Positions 9,250 to 17,723 of a stretch of DNA of 64,000 nt are shown here, one piece after another. The translations under genes were made by a program, and so were the position numbers. The stretch comes from DATAXP01 sp963708675 (lineage in GTDB: Bacteria; Planctomycetota; Planctomycetia; Pirellulales; PNKZ01): positions 372,001 to 436,000 of the forward strand of contig CAVPTO010000003.1 of assembly GCA_963708675.1 (NCBI GenBank), in the 5' to 3' direction. The notes under the pieces were generated by a model that was not told the DNA's origin, did no database searches, and saw only the letters and a program-made list of their open reading frames with translations. The first letter of the stretch is position 1, and the number at the start of each line of letters is the position of its first letter.

Positions 9250-10230
9250 CTAACGGCGCATCGCCGCTCGTGGAGCGTAGACACTCGGCGACCCGTCGTC
9301 GGCGTAACTCGACGACGAAAGCGCGTTCGATTGCGGGGGAACGACGGCGAATCCGCTACCAGCGCTGCCGTTCATCGGCGCGTTCGCGAGCGATGGCTCG
9401 GGCATCACCTGGTCGGCGCTCTGTCCGCGAACGACCCGATCGCCGGGCGCGGGCGCGTTGCTCGCCAACATGCCAGGAGCCATATCCGGCACCGAGATCG
9501 GCGGGCTGCCTTGTTTCACCCAATCGAGCCACGTGTCCTGCAGTTGGCCGAGGCTCGCGTAGCCATAGTGTCGATGCACGGCTTCGGTCCACTTTTCGTT
9601 CTGCAACCCATCACGCACGAATTGCAGAAACTTCGCTCGTCCGCCCTGAGCGAGCAGGTACGTCGCCAGCGAGTGCCCCTGAGCGTAAAGCGGCAGAATG
9701 TCGCGCGGATAATCCTTCATCGCGAACATTTGGCTGAAGGGGATGCCGCGACCGCTTCGGAGAAAGGTCACGAGCATCTTCTGCTGCTTGTTGCGCTCCT
9801 CGACGTGTTCGACGGTCGTACAGGCGCCCTCATCAGCCCAGCGCGGAAGTGGACATCGAAAGTGGCTCGCAATGATTGTGTGCGTGACCTCGTGTGGAAG
9901 CACCGAGTCGAGCACGCGATCGAGCGGCCCTTGGATGTTCATCTGCCAACCGAAGACTTCGCCGTGATCGAAGACGAAGCTCGTCGCGCCGCCGGCGCCG
10001 AGGTGATCGCCGATCTCGACCGTGATCGGGCAAGGCTGCGACCAGGACGGCATCGGCTTGCCGAGCCATTCGATGGCCAGCTGCTGACGAAAGCCTTCGG
10101 CCGCCGTGCCCACGCGACGCGCGATGTCGGGCGTCGGCGCGTTGACGATAAAGTTTGTGGTGCGGTGACTAGCCCCGAGCGACGCGATCGTGCCAACCAG
10201 AAAGGCGACACGCACAAGGCGAGCATCCAT
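9250..10230 (-). CDS. Secreted zinc metalloprotease-like protein (HExxH, gluzincin type)
   Basis: From ATG 10230, with AGGAG about 12 bases before it, the product has 326 residues and an N-terminal hydrophobic segment (VRVAFLVGTIASLGAS) consistent with a signal peptide. A zinc motif HEVTH occurs in LPHEVTHTIIASHF, followed by WADEGACTTVEH, whose Glu is placed as in gluzincin (MA clan) peptidases. The C-terminal half (GHSLATYLLAQGGRAKFLQF) also matches peptidase MA-like domains. The last roughly 100 residues are Pro/Ala/Ser-rich and probably disordered. The substrate is unknown. Confidence 0.75.
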   Translation of the reverse strand: MDARLVRVAFLVGTIASLGASHRTTNFIVNAPTPDIARRVGTAAEGFRQQLAIEWLGKPMPSWSQPCPITVEIGDHLGAGGATSFVFDHGEVFGWQMNIQGPLDRVLDSVLPHEVTHTIIASHFRCPLPRWADEGACTTVEHVEERNKQQKMLVTFLRSGRGIPFSQMFAMKDYPRDILPLYAQGHSLATYLLAQGGRAKFLQFVRDGLQNEKWTEAVHRHYGYASLGQLQDTWLDWVKQGSPPISVPDMAPGMLASNAPAPGDRVVRGQSADQVMPEPSLANAPMNGSAGSGFAVVPPQSNALSSSSYADDGSPSVYAPRAAMRR

Positions 10231-10445
10231 GCTCCGAATCTCCTGGCTTTTCGGCTGATGTACGCGGCTGCATCGTGCAGTCGGCACGTGCGTCGTCGTC
10301 GGACTTCACCGAAGTCAACGTCGACACGTCTGGGGTCTCAGCCACCTCAGCGGTTCCGGTGAACGGCGATCACTTGCGATCGCTGGCCACTCGGGCGGGG
10401 TCCGCTGCCGGTGTTGAAAACTGCGGGAGACTAGCCGTTCGGGCC

Positions 10446-10838
10446 TCACGGGCCTAGAGCACTTTTGGAGAGCCGGTCGAGCAGAAGTGCATTCGCCGGC
10501 GGAAACGTGTAGTGCTGCAAGGTGGCACGCGGAACCCAGCGAAAAGGGGGCTTCGGTTCGCTGGTTTTGTCGCACGGTGAACACGCGAAGAAATGCAGTT
10601 TCAGAAGTGTCTCACCGAGCGCATGCTCGGCGGGGGCGTATTCACCGTCGATCTGGACAGCGAGCCCGGTTTCTTCGAGGCATTCACGCTGCGCGGCCTC
10701 TGCCGGTGTTTCGCCGTATTCGACTTTCCCCCCGGGAAACTCCCACAAGCCCGCCATCGCGACGCCCTCCGGCCGCCGTCCGATGAGGAACGAGTCGTTG
10801 TGTTCAACCACAGCGATGGCGATTCGAACGATCTTCAT
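10446..10838 (-). CDS. Nudix hydrolase, MutT/8-oxo-dGTPase-like
   Basis: The 130-aa protein contains a complete Nudix box: a Gly in GKVEYGE followed by the REcLEETGL segment. The context WEFPGGKVEYGE and the small size resemble MutT-type (deoxy)nucleoside triphosphate pyrophosphatases, which clean oxidised nucleotides from the pool. Start candidates are ATG 10838 (MKIVRIAIAVVEHN) and ATG 10844; neither has a strong ribosome-binding site. It stands between two minus-strand genes of unrelated function. Confidence 0.88.
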   Translation of the reverse strand: MKIVRIAIAVVEHNDSFLIGRRPEGVAMAGLWEFPGGKVEYGETPAEAAQRECLEETGLAVQIDGEYAPAEHALGETLLKLHFFACSPCDKTSEPKPPFRWVPRATLQHYTFPPANALLLDRLSKSALGP

Positions 10839-10919
10839 TCGCATCCAGCGAGATGGCAACGTGCGCAGTCGCGGCGCTTCAGAGCAACACCGAGACGATC
10901 ATAGCAAAACGCTATGACT

Positions 10920-11624
10920 TCAACCGATTGCGGCCGGTTCGTGAATCGCAAGACAGCGGCAGATGCTGGCTGCCACGCGAGCGTTGAACGGGGCGCTCGG
11001 GCTGGGCAAGTCGGCAATGGGCCGATACGAGCGTCGCAACGATTGTCGCACGAGCGTCCACGGAGGCGAGTATGCCCTGCCCGCACGTTCGATAGCTGCC
11101 AGTTCCACAACTCGTTGCGGGTGTGGCGCCCAACGGCTGACGTCGAACGTCACCTCCAGGGAGCCGATCAATCGGTCTGTCCATGTCTCCGCACGACGTC
11201 GCAATGAATTCAAGCTGTGCGTGTCGTGCGATGGGAGGACGGTTCCGCATTGCAAGAGATACAGCACGCGCGATCGCGCTTCGATGTGGCCGTTGAACGC
11301 ACGCTCGACGACAGGCATCAAGCGGTCGCGCCGGTCCAAGTGTTCGGCGCCGGCCACGATCGCCGTGAAGACGCGGGTCAGGATTTCGCTGGCGAGGATC
11401 TCTTCGAATGTGGCCGTGATGAGGTTGCGTTGATAATCGTGACGCGGAGGCTCGCCATCGGCAGTGAGCGCGTCGAGTCGGCGATGCCAGGCGTCGAACC
11501 TGCCCTTCGAGGCGTTCCAGTACTCTGCGATCGCAGAGTCCGGAACATGGGAGATGCTGTCCAACAGCGACGTGCTGCGGCAGGTCAGCGTCGTCGCCAG
11601 TTCAATGGTCTCGCGTGCATCCAT
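10920..11624 (-). CDS. Hypothetical protein, 234 aa
   Basis: This open frame begins MDARETIELATTLTCRSTSL and has no shadow of a better gene on the other strand. It is rich in predicted helix, has no signal peptide, no clear membrane segment and no motif I recognise. Arg, Ala and Leu content fits a soluble helical protein. An Asp/Arg-rich middle (EHLDRRDRLMPVVERAFNGH) and a Pro/Ser stretch near the end (ADLPSPSAPF) are the only notable features. I do not assign a function. Confidence 0.55.
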   Translation of the reverse strand: MDARETIELATTLTCRSTSLLDSISHVPDSAIAEYWNASKGRFDAWHRRLDALTADGEPPRHDYQRNLITATFEEILASEILTRVFTAIVAGAEHLDRRDRLMPVVERAFNGHIEARSRVLYLLQCGTVLPSHDTHSLNSLRRRAETWTDRLIGSLEVTFDVSRWAPHPQRVVELAAIERAGRAYSPPWTLVRQSLRRSYRPIADLPSPSAPFNARVAASICRCLAIHEPAAIG

Positions 11625-11792
11625 GGCAGCGGGTCGTTTGCAAACAAGGTGCCACGCTTAGCGGCGGCGACACACGCCGATTGCTAACCATCGGACGGAA
11701 CGGGACTTAATCGAAGCTAAGGAGGTAATGTTCTGCAAACCGAGGCGTTGCGGGTGTTGCGTTTTTGCAACACTCGCTGAGACAACTCACCA

Positions 11793-12755
11793 TTACTCGT
11801 CGAGTACGAACGGCAATGGGATCGGCGCGGTTTCGCTCGAAACGATCACCGAATCGTGCGAATCGACCCCCGCCGCGACATGCCCGCGGTGATTTTGAAA
11901 GAAGTCGTCGCCGACTTCTGCGACTTGACGCGTGGTGAGAAGTTGCACACGGCCGTCCTCGAAGAGAACGTTCTGAACGCTCATGCCATGATGCGAACTG
12001 CCAAGCGTGCCGCGATGACCACCGGAGGGCGCGTCGGACATCAACGCAAACGTCGACCGTCCAAGGTTGCGTAGCCGGTGATAAGTTCCGTCGCTCACGT
12101 ATCCGAGACTGTAGCCGTAGCTGCCGCCCATTTCGCGCTGCAACTGTCGCAGCCTGGCGCCTTGGGCTTGCTGCAACTCAGCAATGCTTGGAATGCTTAA
12201 CTCGACCGAAGCCATGCTCGCCGGGCAACGCACATGACGCCGCTCGATCAGGCCGGCTTCGAGAAGTCGCGGAGCATAGATGCCCGCCGCGGCGAAGTTC
12301 CCGCTGGTCGGCACCTCGGGAAAGAACTGATTGTGGACGGCACTGTATTGCAGAAGTCCGTGACCAAGGTGCAACAAGTTCGCCTGGCAACCGCGAATCT
12401 GCGCCTGATAGCGACTGCTGCTGATCGCGGGGAAGACGAGCATCGCCGCAACGACAACGACCATGCCCGCGACGAAGACATCTTGCGCGCGCCACTGGTT
12501 CGACGAACCAAACTGCCCCGGCCTCGGCCCGATACGCGCCATCACGTAGCCGAAGGTCTTTGCCGCCAGGCCGGCACAAGGCATTTCACAATCGTCTTCG
12601 CAAGCGTCGAGCGGCTCGAGGCACTTGCGAAGCCGTTCCAACTCAGCCGCTAACTCAGGATCATGCTTAAGGCGCTCGTCGACGGCCTGATGTTCATCAG
12701 CGTCGAGAGCGCCCAGCAGATAACCGACTAACTGCTCACGCATGGCTATGCTCAC
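11793..12755 (-). CDS. Membrane anti-sigma factor-like protein with DUF1559/pseudopilin-like extracytoplasmic domain
   Basis: The N-terminal 65 residues (REQLVGYLLGALDADEHQAV...HDPELAAELERLR) look like the cytoplasmic helical domain of anti-sigma factors. One transmembrane helix follows at about residues 93-113 (VFVAGMVVVVAAMLVFPAI). Directly after it, the SSRYQAQIRGCQANLLHLG and LQYSAVHNQFFP segments resemble the start of planctomycete DUF1559/pseudopilin-like proteins. Near the end, HHGMSVQNVLFEDGRVQLL resembles their H-x9-DG signature with one extra residue. The gene overlaps the sigma-factor stop by GTGA (12752-12755); ATG 12743 is an alternative start. I infer that it holds the sigma factor at the membrane. 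Confidence 0.75.
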   Translation of the reverse strand: MSIAMREQLVGYLLGALDADEHQAVDERLKHDPELAAELERLRKCLEPLDACEDDCEMPCAGLAAKTFGYVMARIGPRPGQFGSSNQWRAQDVFVAGMVVVVAAMLVFPAISSSRYQAQIRGCQANLLHLGHGLLQYSAVHNQFFPEVPTSGNFAAAGIYAPRLLEAGLIERRHVRCPASMASVELSIPSIAELQQAQGARLRQLQREMGGSYGYSLGYVSDGTYHRLRNLGRSTFALMSDAPSGGHRGTLGSSHHGMSVQNVLFEDGRVQLLTTRQVAEVGDDFFQNHRGHVAAGVDSHDSVIVSSETAPIPLPFVLDE

Positions 12756-13417
12756 GCATTGCTTGCCGTTTCGCCTTCAACGTGCGCGTGGTTCCAAGCT
12801 TCATTGAGTTTGACCAATGCCGTGTGCAAGCGACTTTTCACCGTTCCGACCGGAACTCCCAATGCATCGGCTGCTTCACGGTACTTCAAACCTTGGTAGT
12901 AAATCAACGTTACGGCCAATCGCAGGGCGTCAGGCAACTCGGCCACAGCCGTGCGCGCCCAACCTTCGCGTTCAACGCTTTCGAGTTGAGCGGCAGGCCC
13001 CGACTCTCGGCTCTCCAACAACTGCAACAGTGAACCCAAATCGTCTTCGCTCTCGTTCGTCGTGCGACGATCGAGGCTGACCATCTTGTGGCGCTTGTTG
13101 CGACGCTGCGAGTCGATCGCCTGATTGGTGGCAATCGTGTACAGCCACGGGCGGAACTTTCGTCCTTCCTCGAACTGGTGACTCTTCAAGTGCACCTGGA
13201 GGAATGTCGACTGAAAGGCGTCCTCGGCCGTCGCGGCTTCGCCCAAATACCTCCGCAAGTAAGTGTATAGCTCTCGCTCGTAGCGATGCACCAACTCGGC
13301 GAACGCTCGCCGATCTTGGGTGCGTCGATAGGTTGCGAAAAGCTCTTCGTCGGTCCGTTCCAACGAAGGGGCCTCGACCATTTCGACCATCGGCATCGCC
13401 ATCGTATTACTACTCAT
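12752..13417 (-). CDS. ECF RNA polymerase sigma factor
   Basis: The frame is longer upstream, but ATG 13417 has GAGG about 11 bases before it and yields a 221-aa protein of normal ECF length. Region 2 is seen in ELVHRYERELYTYLRRYLG...EDAFQSTFLQVHLKS and RPWLYTIATNQAIDSQRR. Region 4 is seen in LPDALRLAVTLIYYQGLKYREAADALGVPVGTVKSRLHTALVKL (two segments of one helix-turn-helix). It is translationally coupled to the anti-sigma-like gene. Two short inverted repeats lie 109-149 bases upstream and could be part of its control region. Confidence 0.92.
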   Translation of the reverse strand: MSSNTMAMPMVEMVEAPSLERTDEELFATYRRTQDRRAFAELVHRYERELYTYLRRYLGEAATAEDAFQSTFLQVHLKSHQFEEGRKFRPWLYTIATNQAIDSQRRNKRHKMVSLDRRTTNESEDDLGSLLQLLESRESGPAAQLESVEREGWARTAVAELPDALRLAVTLIYYQGLKYREAADALGVPVGTVKSRLHTALVKLNEAWNHAHVEGETASNA

Positions 13418-14088
13418 TGCTACGAACCTCATGAGGCCGAGTTCGCGCGATCGGAAAAAACGCATCCTTGTCTTCCGATGACCCGTCCCAGCCGTATTGG
13501 AATGAGGAACTGATTGCCCGTCTCCGTCCATCTTGGACCGGATGGTAGGCATGTCATTTTGACATCGCCCGGCCCATTACCGGTTGCACGACTGGTACAT
13601 AGGCAAAGGCCATGCCCAGTCGGTGCCGCGAAAGGTCAGAATGAACATGTCGATTTCGACACAACGCAAAGCACTACATGAAATGGACTTAGGATATTAA
13701 GGCCGCGATCGACACATGCTAGCGAATCCACATCGAGCAAACCGCCGACTTGCAAGTTCTTCCGTTCGTTACAAACGATCGGCTGCTTGCACGCTGTGGC
13801 ATGACAGCACGCCCGACCGAAAACGTCGATTCATAACGTGCTATCTAAAAATGATTTACGTTCGCTTCGCCGTAACTATGCGATAAACGTTGCCCCCTCT
13901 TTAGACGCCACTCCCGATCCCGGCGTCTCACGAAATTCGATCGGGGTGCCCGCATCGAGTGTCGCGTGCGTTGTCAGGATGACGACACACCGTTAACTCT
14001 GCCCAGACTGCCAAAACTTGTGAAGGGCGCTCACCGGCACTAGCATGTTCCTAGTTGCCGCCGCCCCGAAAATCTTGCGACGCCGCAC
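13418..14088. other. Intergenic region between divergent genes, 671 bases
   Basis: No convincing gene is present. The sequence is less GC-rich in places than its neighbours. It holds short inverted repeats at 13526-13538 (GTCCA TCT TGGAC) and 13551-13565 (ATGTCA TTT TGACAT), and the palindrome GTCGATTTCGAC near 13648. It must contain promoters for the sigma-factor operon (leftward) and the secreted protein (rightward), but I cannot place -35/-10 boxes with confidence. Confidence 0.5.
13526..13565 (-). promoter_or_regulatory. Two short inverted repeats upstream of the ECF sigma-factor gene
   Basis: A 5-3-5 repeat (GTCCA TCT TGGAC, 13526-13538) and a perfect 6-3-6 repeat (ATGTCA TTT TGACAT, 13551-13565) lie 109-149 bases before the chosen start codon. 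They could be operator half-sites. The assignment is by position and symmetry only. Confidence 0.3.
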
Positions 14089-15333
14089 ATGCCGCAGAAC
14101 CTGCAAACTCCCACCCGAAGGACATGCGCGCTCGCGTTGACCGTGTCGACGCTGGTTCTAAGCTCCGCACCCGCTCTCGGAGGTGAGTCTTACTCCGAAG
14201 TGCGCGACTTCTTAGCTCGCCACACGCGCGTGATCGAGCTAGTCGATGGCTTGGCCCGCGTCGCGATCTGCCCGAAGTATCAGGGCCGCGTGATGACAAG
14301 CACCTGCGACGGCGACGACGGCCCCAGCCTCGGTTGGGTGAACCGCGACTTCATCGAGGCTGGCAAGGCGAGCGACATCTTCAACAACTACGGAGGCGAA
14401 GACCGCTTCTGGCTTGGGCCCGAGGCGGGGCAATTCGGTCTGTGGTTCTCTCACAACGACGAGCAAATCCTGCAGCACTGGCAAACGCCGCCAGCGCTCA
14501 ACGAGGGTGGCATGACGGTCGCGAAAGATCGCAGCGATGTGTTTTGTCGCATGTCGCGGCGGGCGAAGCTGACCAACGCTTCGAACGTGATGTTCCATGT
14601 CGATATTGCGCGGACCGCAAGTCTGCTCGGTCGCGCGGCGTTATCAGATCGTGGCGCGACGCTCGTCACGGACGATCTGAAGTTTGTGGGCTTCCAAACA
14701 GAGAACACCGTCACCAACCGCGGCGTCGCCTGGGACGAAGAGACGGGCCTATTAGCGATCTGGATACTCGGCATGTTTCCGCCGAGCGATAACGCGATCA
14801 TCATTGTGCCGTATGTCGCTGGGGATGAAGCATCGCTGGGCCCGAAGGTGCTCGACGACTATTTTGCGAAGCCGTCAGAAGATCGCCTCAAAGTGTCGCC
14901 GCAGGCGATTCTCTTCCGTGGCGACGGCAAGTTCCGCTCGAAGATCGGCGCGTCGCAGCGTCGTGCGCGGTCGTGGGCAGGATCGATGGATTTCGATCGC
15001 GGCGTGTTGACGCTCATCAACTTCACCATGCCCGCCGACCCCACGCAGTCGCGATACGTGAACAACACGTGGAAGCTGCCGCAGGATGAACCGTTCGTGG
15101 GCGACGTATTCAACAGCTACAACGATGGCCCACCGGAACCAGGCACGAAGGCACTCGGCGGCTTCTACGAACTCGAGACGATGTCCCCCGCGAAGGAACT
15201 GGCCAACGGTCAATCGATCGAGCACACGCACCGAACGTTTCACCTGATGGGACCGACCGAGTCGCTCAAGCGCGTCGCTCGCGCCACACTCGGTGTCGAT
15301 CTCGACGAAGTTCGACAAGCGATGGCGCAGTAA
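14089..15333 (+). CDS. Secreted hypothetical protein, possibly DUF6786-like
   Basis: The 414-aa product has a signal peptide (ALALTVSTLVLSSAPALG, likely cleavage before GESYSE). The mature part is beta-rich with conserved-looking aromatic/Gly segments such as YGGEDRFWLGPEAGQFGLWF. It reminds me of the DUF6786 family of sugar-associated secreted proteins, but I recall this only loosely. The neighbouring PL6 lyase would fit a role with carbohydrate. The methyltransferase gene starts two bases after the stop. Confidence 0.65.
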   Translation: MPQNLQTPTRRTCALALTVSTLVLSSAPALGGESYSEVRDFLARHTRVIELVDGLARVAICPKYQGRVMTSTCDGDDGPSLGWVNRDFIEAGKASDIFNNYGGEDRFWLGPEAGQFGLWFSHNDEQILQHWQTPPALNEGGMTVAKDRSDVFCRMSRRAKLTNASNVMFHVDIARTASLLGRAALSDRGATLVTDDLKFVGFQTENTVTNRGVAWDEETGLLAIWILGMFPPSDNAIIIVPYVAGDEASLGPKVLDDYFAKPSEDRLKVSPQAILFRGDGKFRSKIGASQRRARSWAGSMDFDRGVLTLINFTMPADPTQSRYVNNTWKLPQDEPFVGDVFNSYNDGPPEPGTKALGGFYELETMSPAKELANGQSIEHTHRTFHLMGPTESLKRVARATLGVDLDEVRQAMAQ

Positions 15334-15335
15334 TC

Positions 15336-15998
15336 ATGATTCCGCGTCAGCTTGAACCGGAAGTGATGGCTTCCGAAACTGAAGCCGTCGATTACGACGC
15401 CATTGACCATCGCGAGGTCAATCGACGCTTCGTTGACGACTTGCTCGAATTTTGGAAGCCCACCGGGACGGCCCTCGATTTGGGCACCGGCACCGCGCTC
15501 ATTCCGATCGAGCTGTGTCGAGCCGCTGCGACGGTGCGCGTGATAGGCGTCGACATGAGCGATGCGATGATCGCCCTGGGACGAAAGAACATCGAAACCG
15601 CAGGACTCGCTCACGCAATTCGCCTGGAAATGGCCGATGCCAAGCGATTGCCATTCGACGACGGCACGTTCGACGCCGTGATTTCGAACAGCATCGTCCA
15701 TCACATTCCTGCACCGTGCGCGGTGTTGGCCGAAACGATGCGCGTCCTCGCGCCAGGTGGCGTGATGTTCGTCCGCGACCTCATGCGGCCGGAAGACGAA
15801 GTAACCGTCGACCTTTTGGTTGAGACGTACTCCGCGGGCGATTCTTCAGCTCAACGGCAAATGTTTGCCGACTCGCTTCGGGCGGCGTTGACGCTCGACG
15901 AAATGCGCGAACTTGTCGAACGTTTAGGTTTTGACGCCGAGACCGTGCAAGCCACGAGCGATCGCCATTGGACTTGGCGTGCCCGCGGCCGCCATTGA
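15336..15998 (+). CDS. Class I SAM-dependent methyltransferase
   Basis: The 220-aa protein has motif I ALDLGTGTALIPIEL, an acidic motif II (VIGVDMSDAMI), and the post-I segment RLPFDDGTFDAVISNSIVHHI, all typical of Methyltransf_11/25 small-molecule methyltransferases. The acceptor is unknown. It is two bases from the preceding gene, suggesting co-transcription. Its last 148 bases are overlapped in antisense by the extended tail of the PL6 lyase frame. Confidence 0.87.
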   Translation: MIPRQLEPEVMASETEAVDYDAIDHREVNRRFVDDLLEFWKPTGTALDLGTGTALIPIELCRAAATVRVIGVDMSDAMIALGRKNIETAGLAHAIRLEMADAKRLPFDDGTFDAVISNSIVHHIPAPCAVLAETMRVLAPGGVMFVRDLMRPEDEVTVDLLVETYSAGDSSAQRQMFADSLRAALTLDEMRELVERLGFDAETVQATSDRHWTWRARGRH

Positions 15999-17437
15999 CG
16001 GCGGATTGCGGACACCCGTGGGTGCGAGCGAGCAACGACACTCTGGCGCCGCAGCCGCGAAGAGGCAAGCGAGTTCGAACCTGGCACTCGGCGCTGGGCG
16101 TCGGGCTGATACCAGGTGGGGCCAGCGTCGCTTCGAGCAATCGGAGGCTTGCGCGGACCGCACGGCCGCGAAAGCTCCGGCCATTCCACGCCGTTTTGCG
16201 TGGCAAGCGTCAGATCGCTGCGCTTCCACTGCGTGTCGAGCGCTTTGATTCCTAGTTCCGCGCCTGCCGCGATGTTTCGCGACCAAACGACTTTGGCCTT
16301 GGGTTCACGCAGGGCGACGATCGGGGCTCGCTTCGCCATGACCACATTGCCCGAAATGGTCACGCCCTGCGGCGGCACGCTGTTATTGGCATCGTCATCG
16401 CGCAGTCCAATGATAAACGACTGCTTGCAATTCACGAGCACGTTGTCGACGACGGAAGCTCGGACCACTGCCGCGTAGCCATTCAGCGGCGAGTTCGGCA
16501 CACCATTCATGATCGAAACGGCGGCTCGCGTGTCGTCCCCTTCAAGATCCGCGAAGTAGTTGTTCGTCACAACATGCCCGCTGCCAATGATGCGCACACC
16601 ACCGGTGCCGCGCTCCTTCGCGCCGAGAAAGTAGTTGCCTTCCACGCGACAGTCGTTGCCGTGCCGCAGCGTCAGAGCACCAGAGCAACGACTGAAGACG
16701 TTCTCACGGTAAAGATTGCCGCACGACTTGTTCGAGACGATCTCCACTTCGCCATCGCATTGCTCGAACCAATTCTGCTCGACGACGGTACTGCTTGTTT
16801 GCATCGACGTTTTGCTGTCGCCAACGCGGATAGTCTCGCCACCGTTCTTCTTCAAAACCGGGCGCGGGCCGAAATAATTGTGATCGATGTGATGCTCGTT
16901 CGGCCTGCCACCCTGCTCCGGAAGCCAAACGACCAGCGTCGTGCCGACGTTCGTCTTGCCTTCGAGCAAACAATGGTCGATCCGATTTCGCTCGCCATAA
17001 AGCGACACCCAATGTGATTCGCATTTGGTCGACGTCGGATTGCAATCGACGATCGCGCAATCGGTCAGGCGGCAACCGTATGCCAACCGTTTAGAATCAC
17101 GGCGGAACTGTACGAGTGCTTCGGGATGGAACGCCTCGCGGAACATGATCCCCGAGACAATTAGATGGCTACCCGCGATCAGGATGCGAGAGTTGCCGCG
17201 AAACACGGTCTTGCCCGGCGTTTGAGCTCGAAGCGTGATCGGCCGCTCAGCAGTGCCGTTCGCTTCGAGCAGCAATTCGGCATCTTGCCACGTCCCTTCA
17301 GCGAGCACGATTGTATCGCCGGGCGCCGCGTGCTGGACCACGGCCGCGAACTCGCTCGGATTTCTAACGCCGACTTCCGCCGACCAAAGGGGCGCAACGA
17401 GTGTTATCCAAGCAATGAGAACCAAGGAGCGATGCAT
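15851..17437 (-). CDS. Secreted polysaccharide lyase family 6 (chondroitinase B/alginate lyase type)
   Basis: The 528-aa frame has a signal peptide (MHRSLVLIAWITLVAPLWSA) and a beta-helix fold protein body. The PL6 catalytic pair is visible: Lys237 in EIVSNKSCGNLYREN and Arg258 in GALTLRHGND. They are 21 residues apart, as are the Lys/Arg pair of chondroitinase B. It would cleave an acidic polysaccharide by beta-elimination outside the cytoplasm. The normal C-terminus seems to end near ARSDAGPTWY (around 16110). The remaining roughly 85 Arg/Ser-rich residues run into the methyltransferase gene and look like read-through after loss of the original stop. The next gene downstream is the small secreted protein's neighbour, not a known partner. 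Confidence 0.85.
   Translation of the reverse strand: MHRSLVLIAWITLVAPLWSAEVGVRNPSEFAAVVQHAAPGDTIVLAEGTWQDAELLLEANGTAERPITLRAQTPGKTVFRGNSRILIAGSHLIVSGIMFREAFHPEALVQFRRDSKRLAYGCRLTDCAIVDCNPTSTKCESHWVSLYGERNRIDHCLLEGKTNVGTTLVVWLPEQGGRPNEHHIDHNYFGPRPVLKKNGGETIRVGDSKTSMQTSSTVVEQNWFEQCDGEVEIVSNKSCGNLYRENVFSRCSGALTLRHGNDCRVEGNYFLGAKERGTGGVRIIGSGHVVTNNYFADLEGDDTRAAVSIMNGVPNSPLNGYAAVVRASVVDNVLVNCKQSFIIGLRDDDANNSVPPQGVTISGNVVMAKRAPIVALREPKAKVVWSRNIAAGAELGIKALDTQWKRSDLTLATQNGVEWPELSRPCGPRKPPIARSDAGPTWYQPDAQRRVPGSNSLASSRLRRQSVVARSHPRVSAIRRQWRPRARQVQWRSLVACTVSASKPKRSTSSRISSSVNAARSESANICR
16055..16070 (+). repeat. Dispersed 16-mer CCGCGAAGAGGCAAGC, copy 2
   Basis: Exact match to 4613-4628 and, inverted, 40233-40248. 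This copy falls in the suspected non-native tail of the PL6 frame, just beyond the end of the methyltransferase gene. Confidence 0.7.
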
Positions 17438-17451
17438 AGCGAAAGGGCGAC

Positions 17452-17712
17452 TTATTTGATCGTGATCGATCCGTCGGGATGCGCGACGATGTGTTTGTTT
17501 TCTTTTTGAAGCTTCTTCAAGTGCTCGATCGTCTTGTCGGTGACCTTGTAGGTTCCCGGACCACCGATGACGCCGGTCGTATTCGGCAATGCTTCGAGCT
17601 GTAACGTGCCGAGCACTCCCTCGGTAATCGCTTGAAACTGCGAAATGTAAAAGTTTGCAGAAACAAGCACTAACGCACTTACGATAACCACCGAACTCAG
17701 AACTTGTCGCAT
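17452..17712 (-). CDS. Small secreted or membrane-anchored hypothetical protein
   Basis: I start at ATG 17712 because GGAGG lies seven bases before it; an ATG 12 bases upstream overlaps the purN stop but has no ribosome-binding site. The 86-aa product starts MRQVLSSVVIVSALVLVSAN, a signal peptide or single N-terminal anchor. The rest (GGPGTYKVTDKTIEHLKKLQ and HPDGSITIK) is short and soluble. I do not recognise the family. It is immediately downstream of purN on the same strand. Confidence 0.65.
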   Translation of the reverse strand: MRQVLSSVVIVSALVLVSANFYISQFQAITEGVLGTLQLEALPNTTGVIGGPGTYKVTDKTIEHLKKLQKENKHIVAHPDGSITIK

Positions 17713-17723
17713 GTGATCCTCCA

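Noticed and set aside
12753..13552. A longer sigma-factor start at 13552
   Set aside because: The extra 45 residues are low in family similarity and cross the inverted repeats. ATG 13417 has a ribosome-binding site and gives a normal length.
16060..16110. GAGTTCGAACCTGG resembling a tRNA T-loop
   Set aside because: The flanks do not form a cloverleaf or acceptor stem. I found no tRNA in the window.
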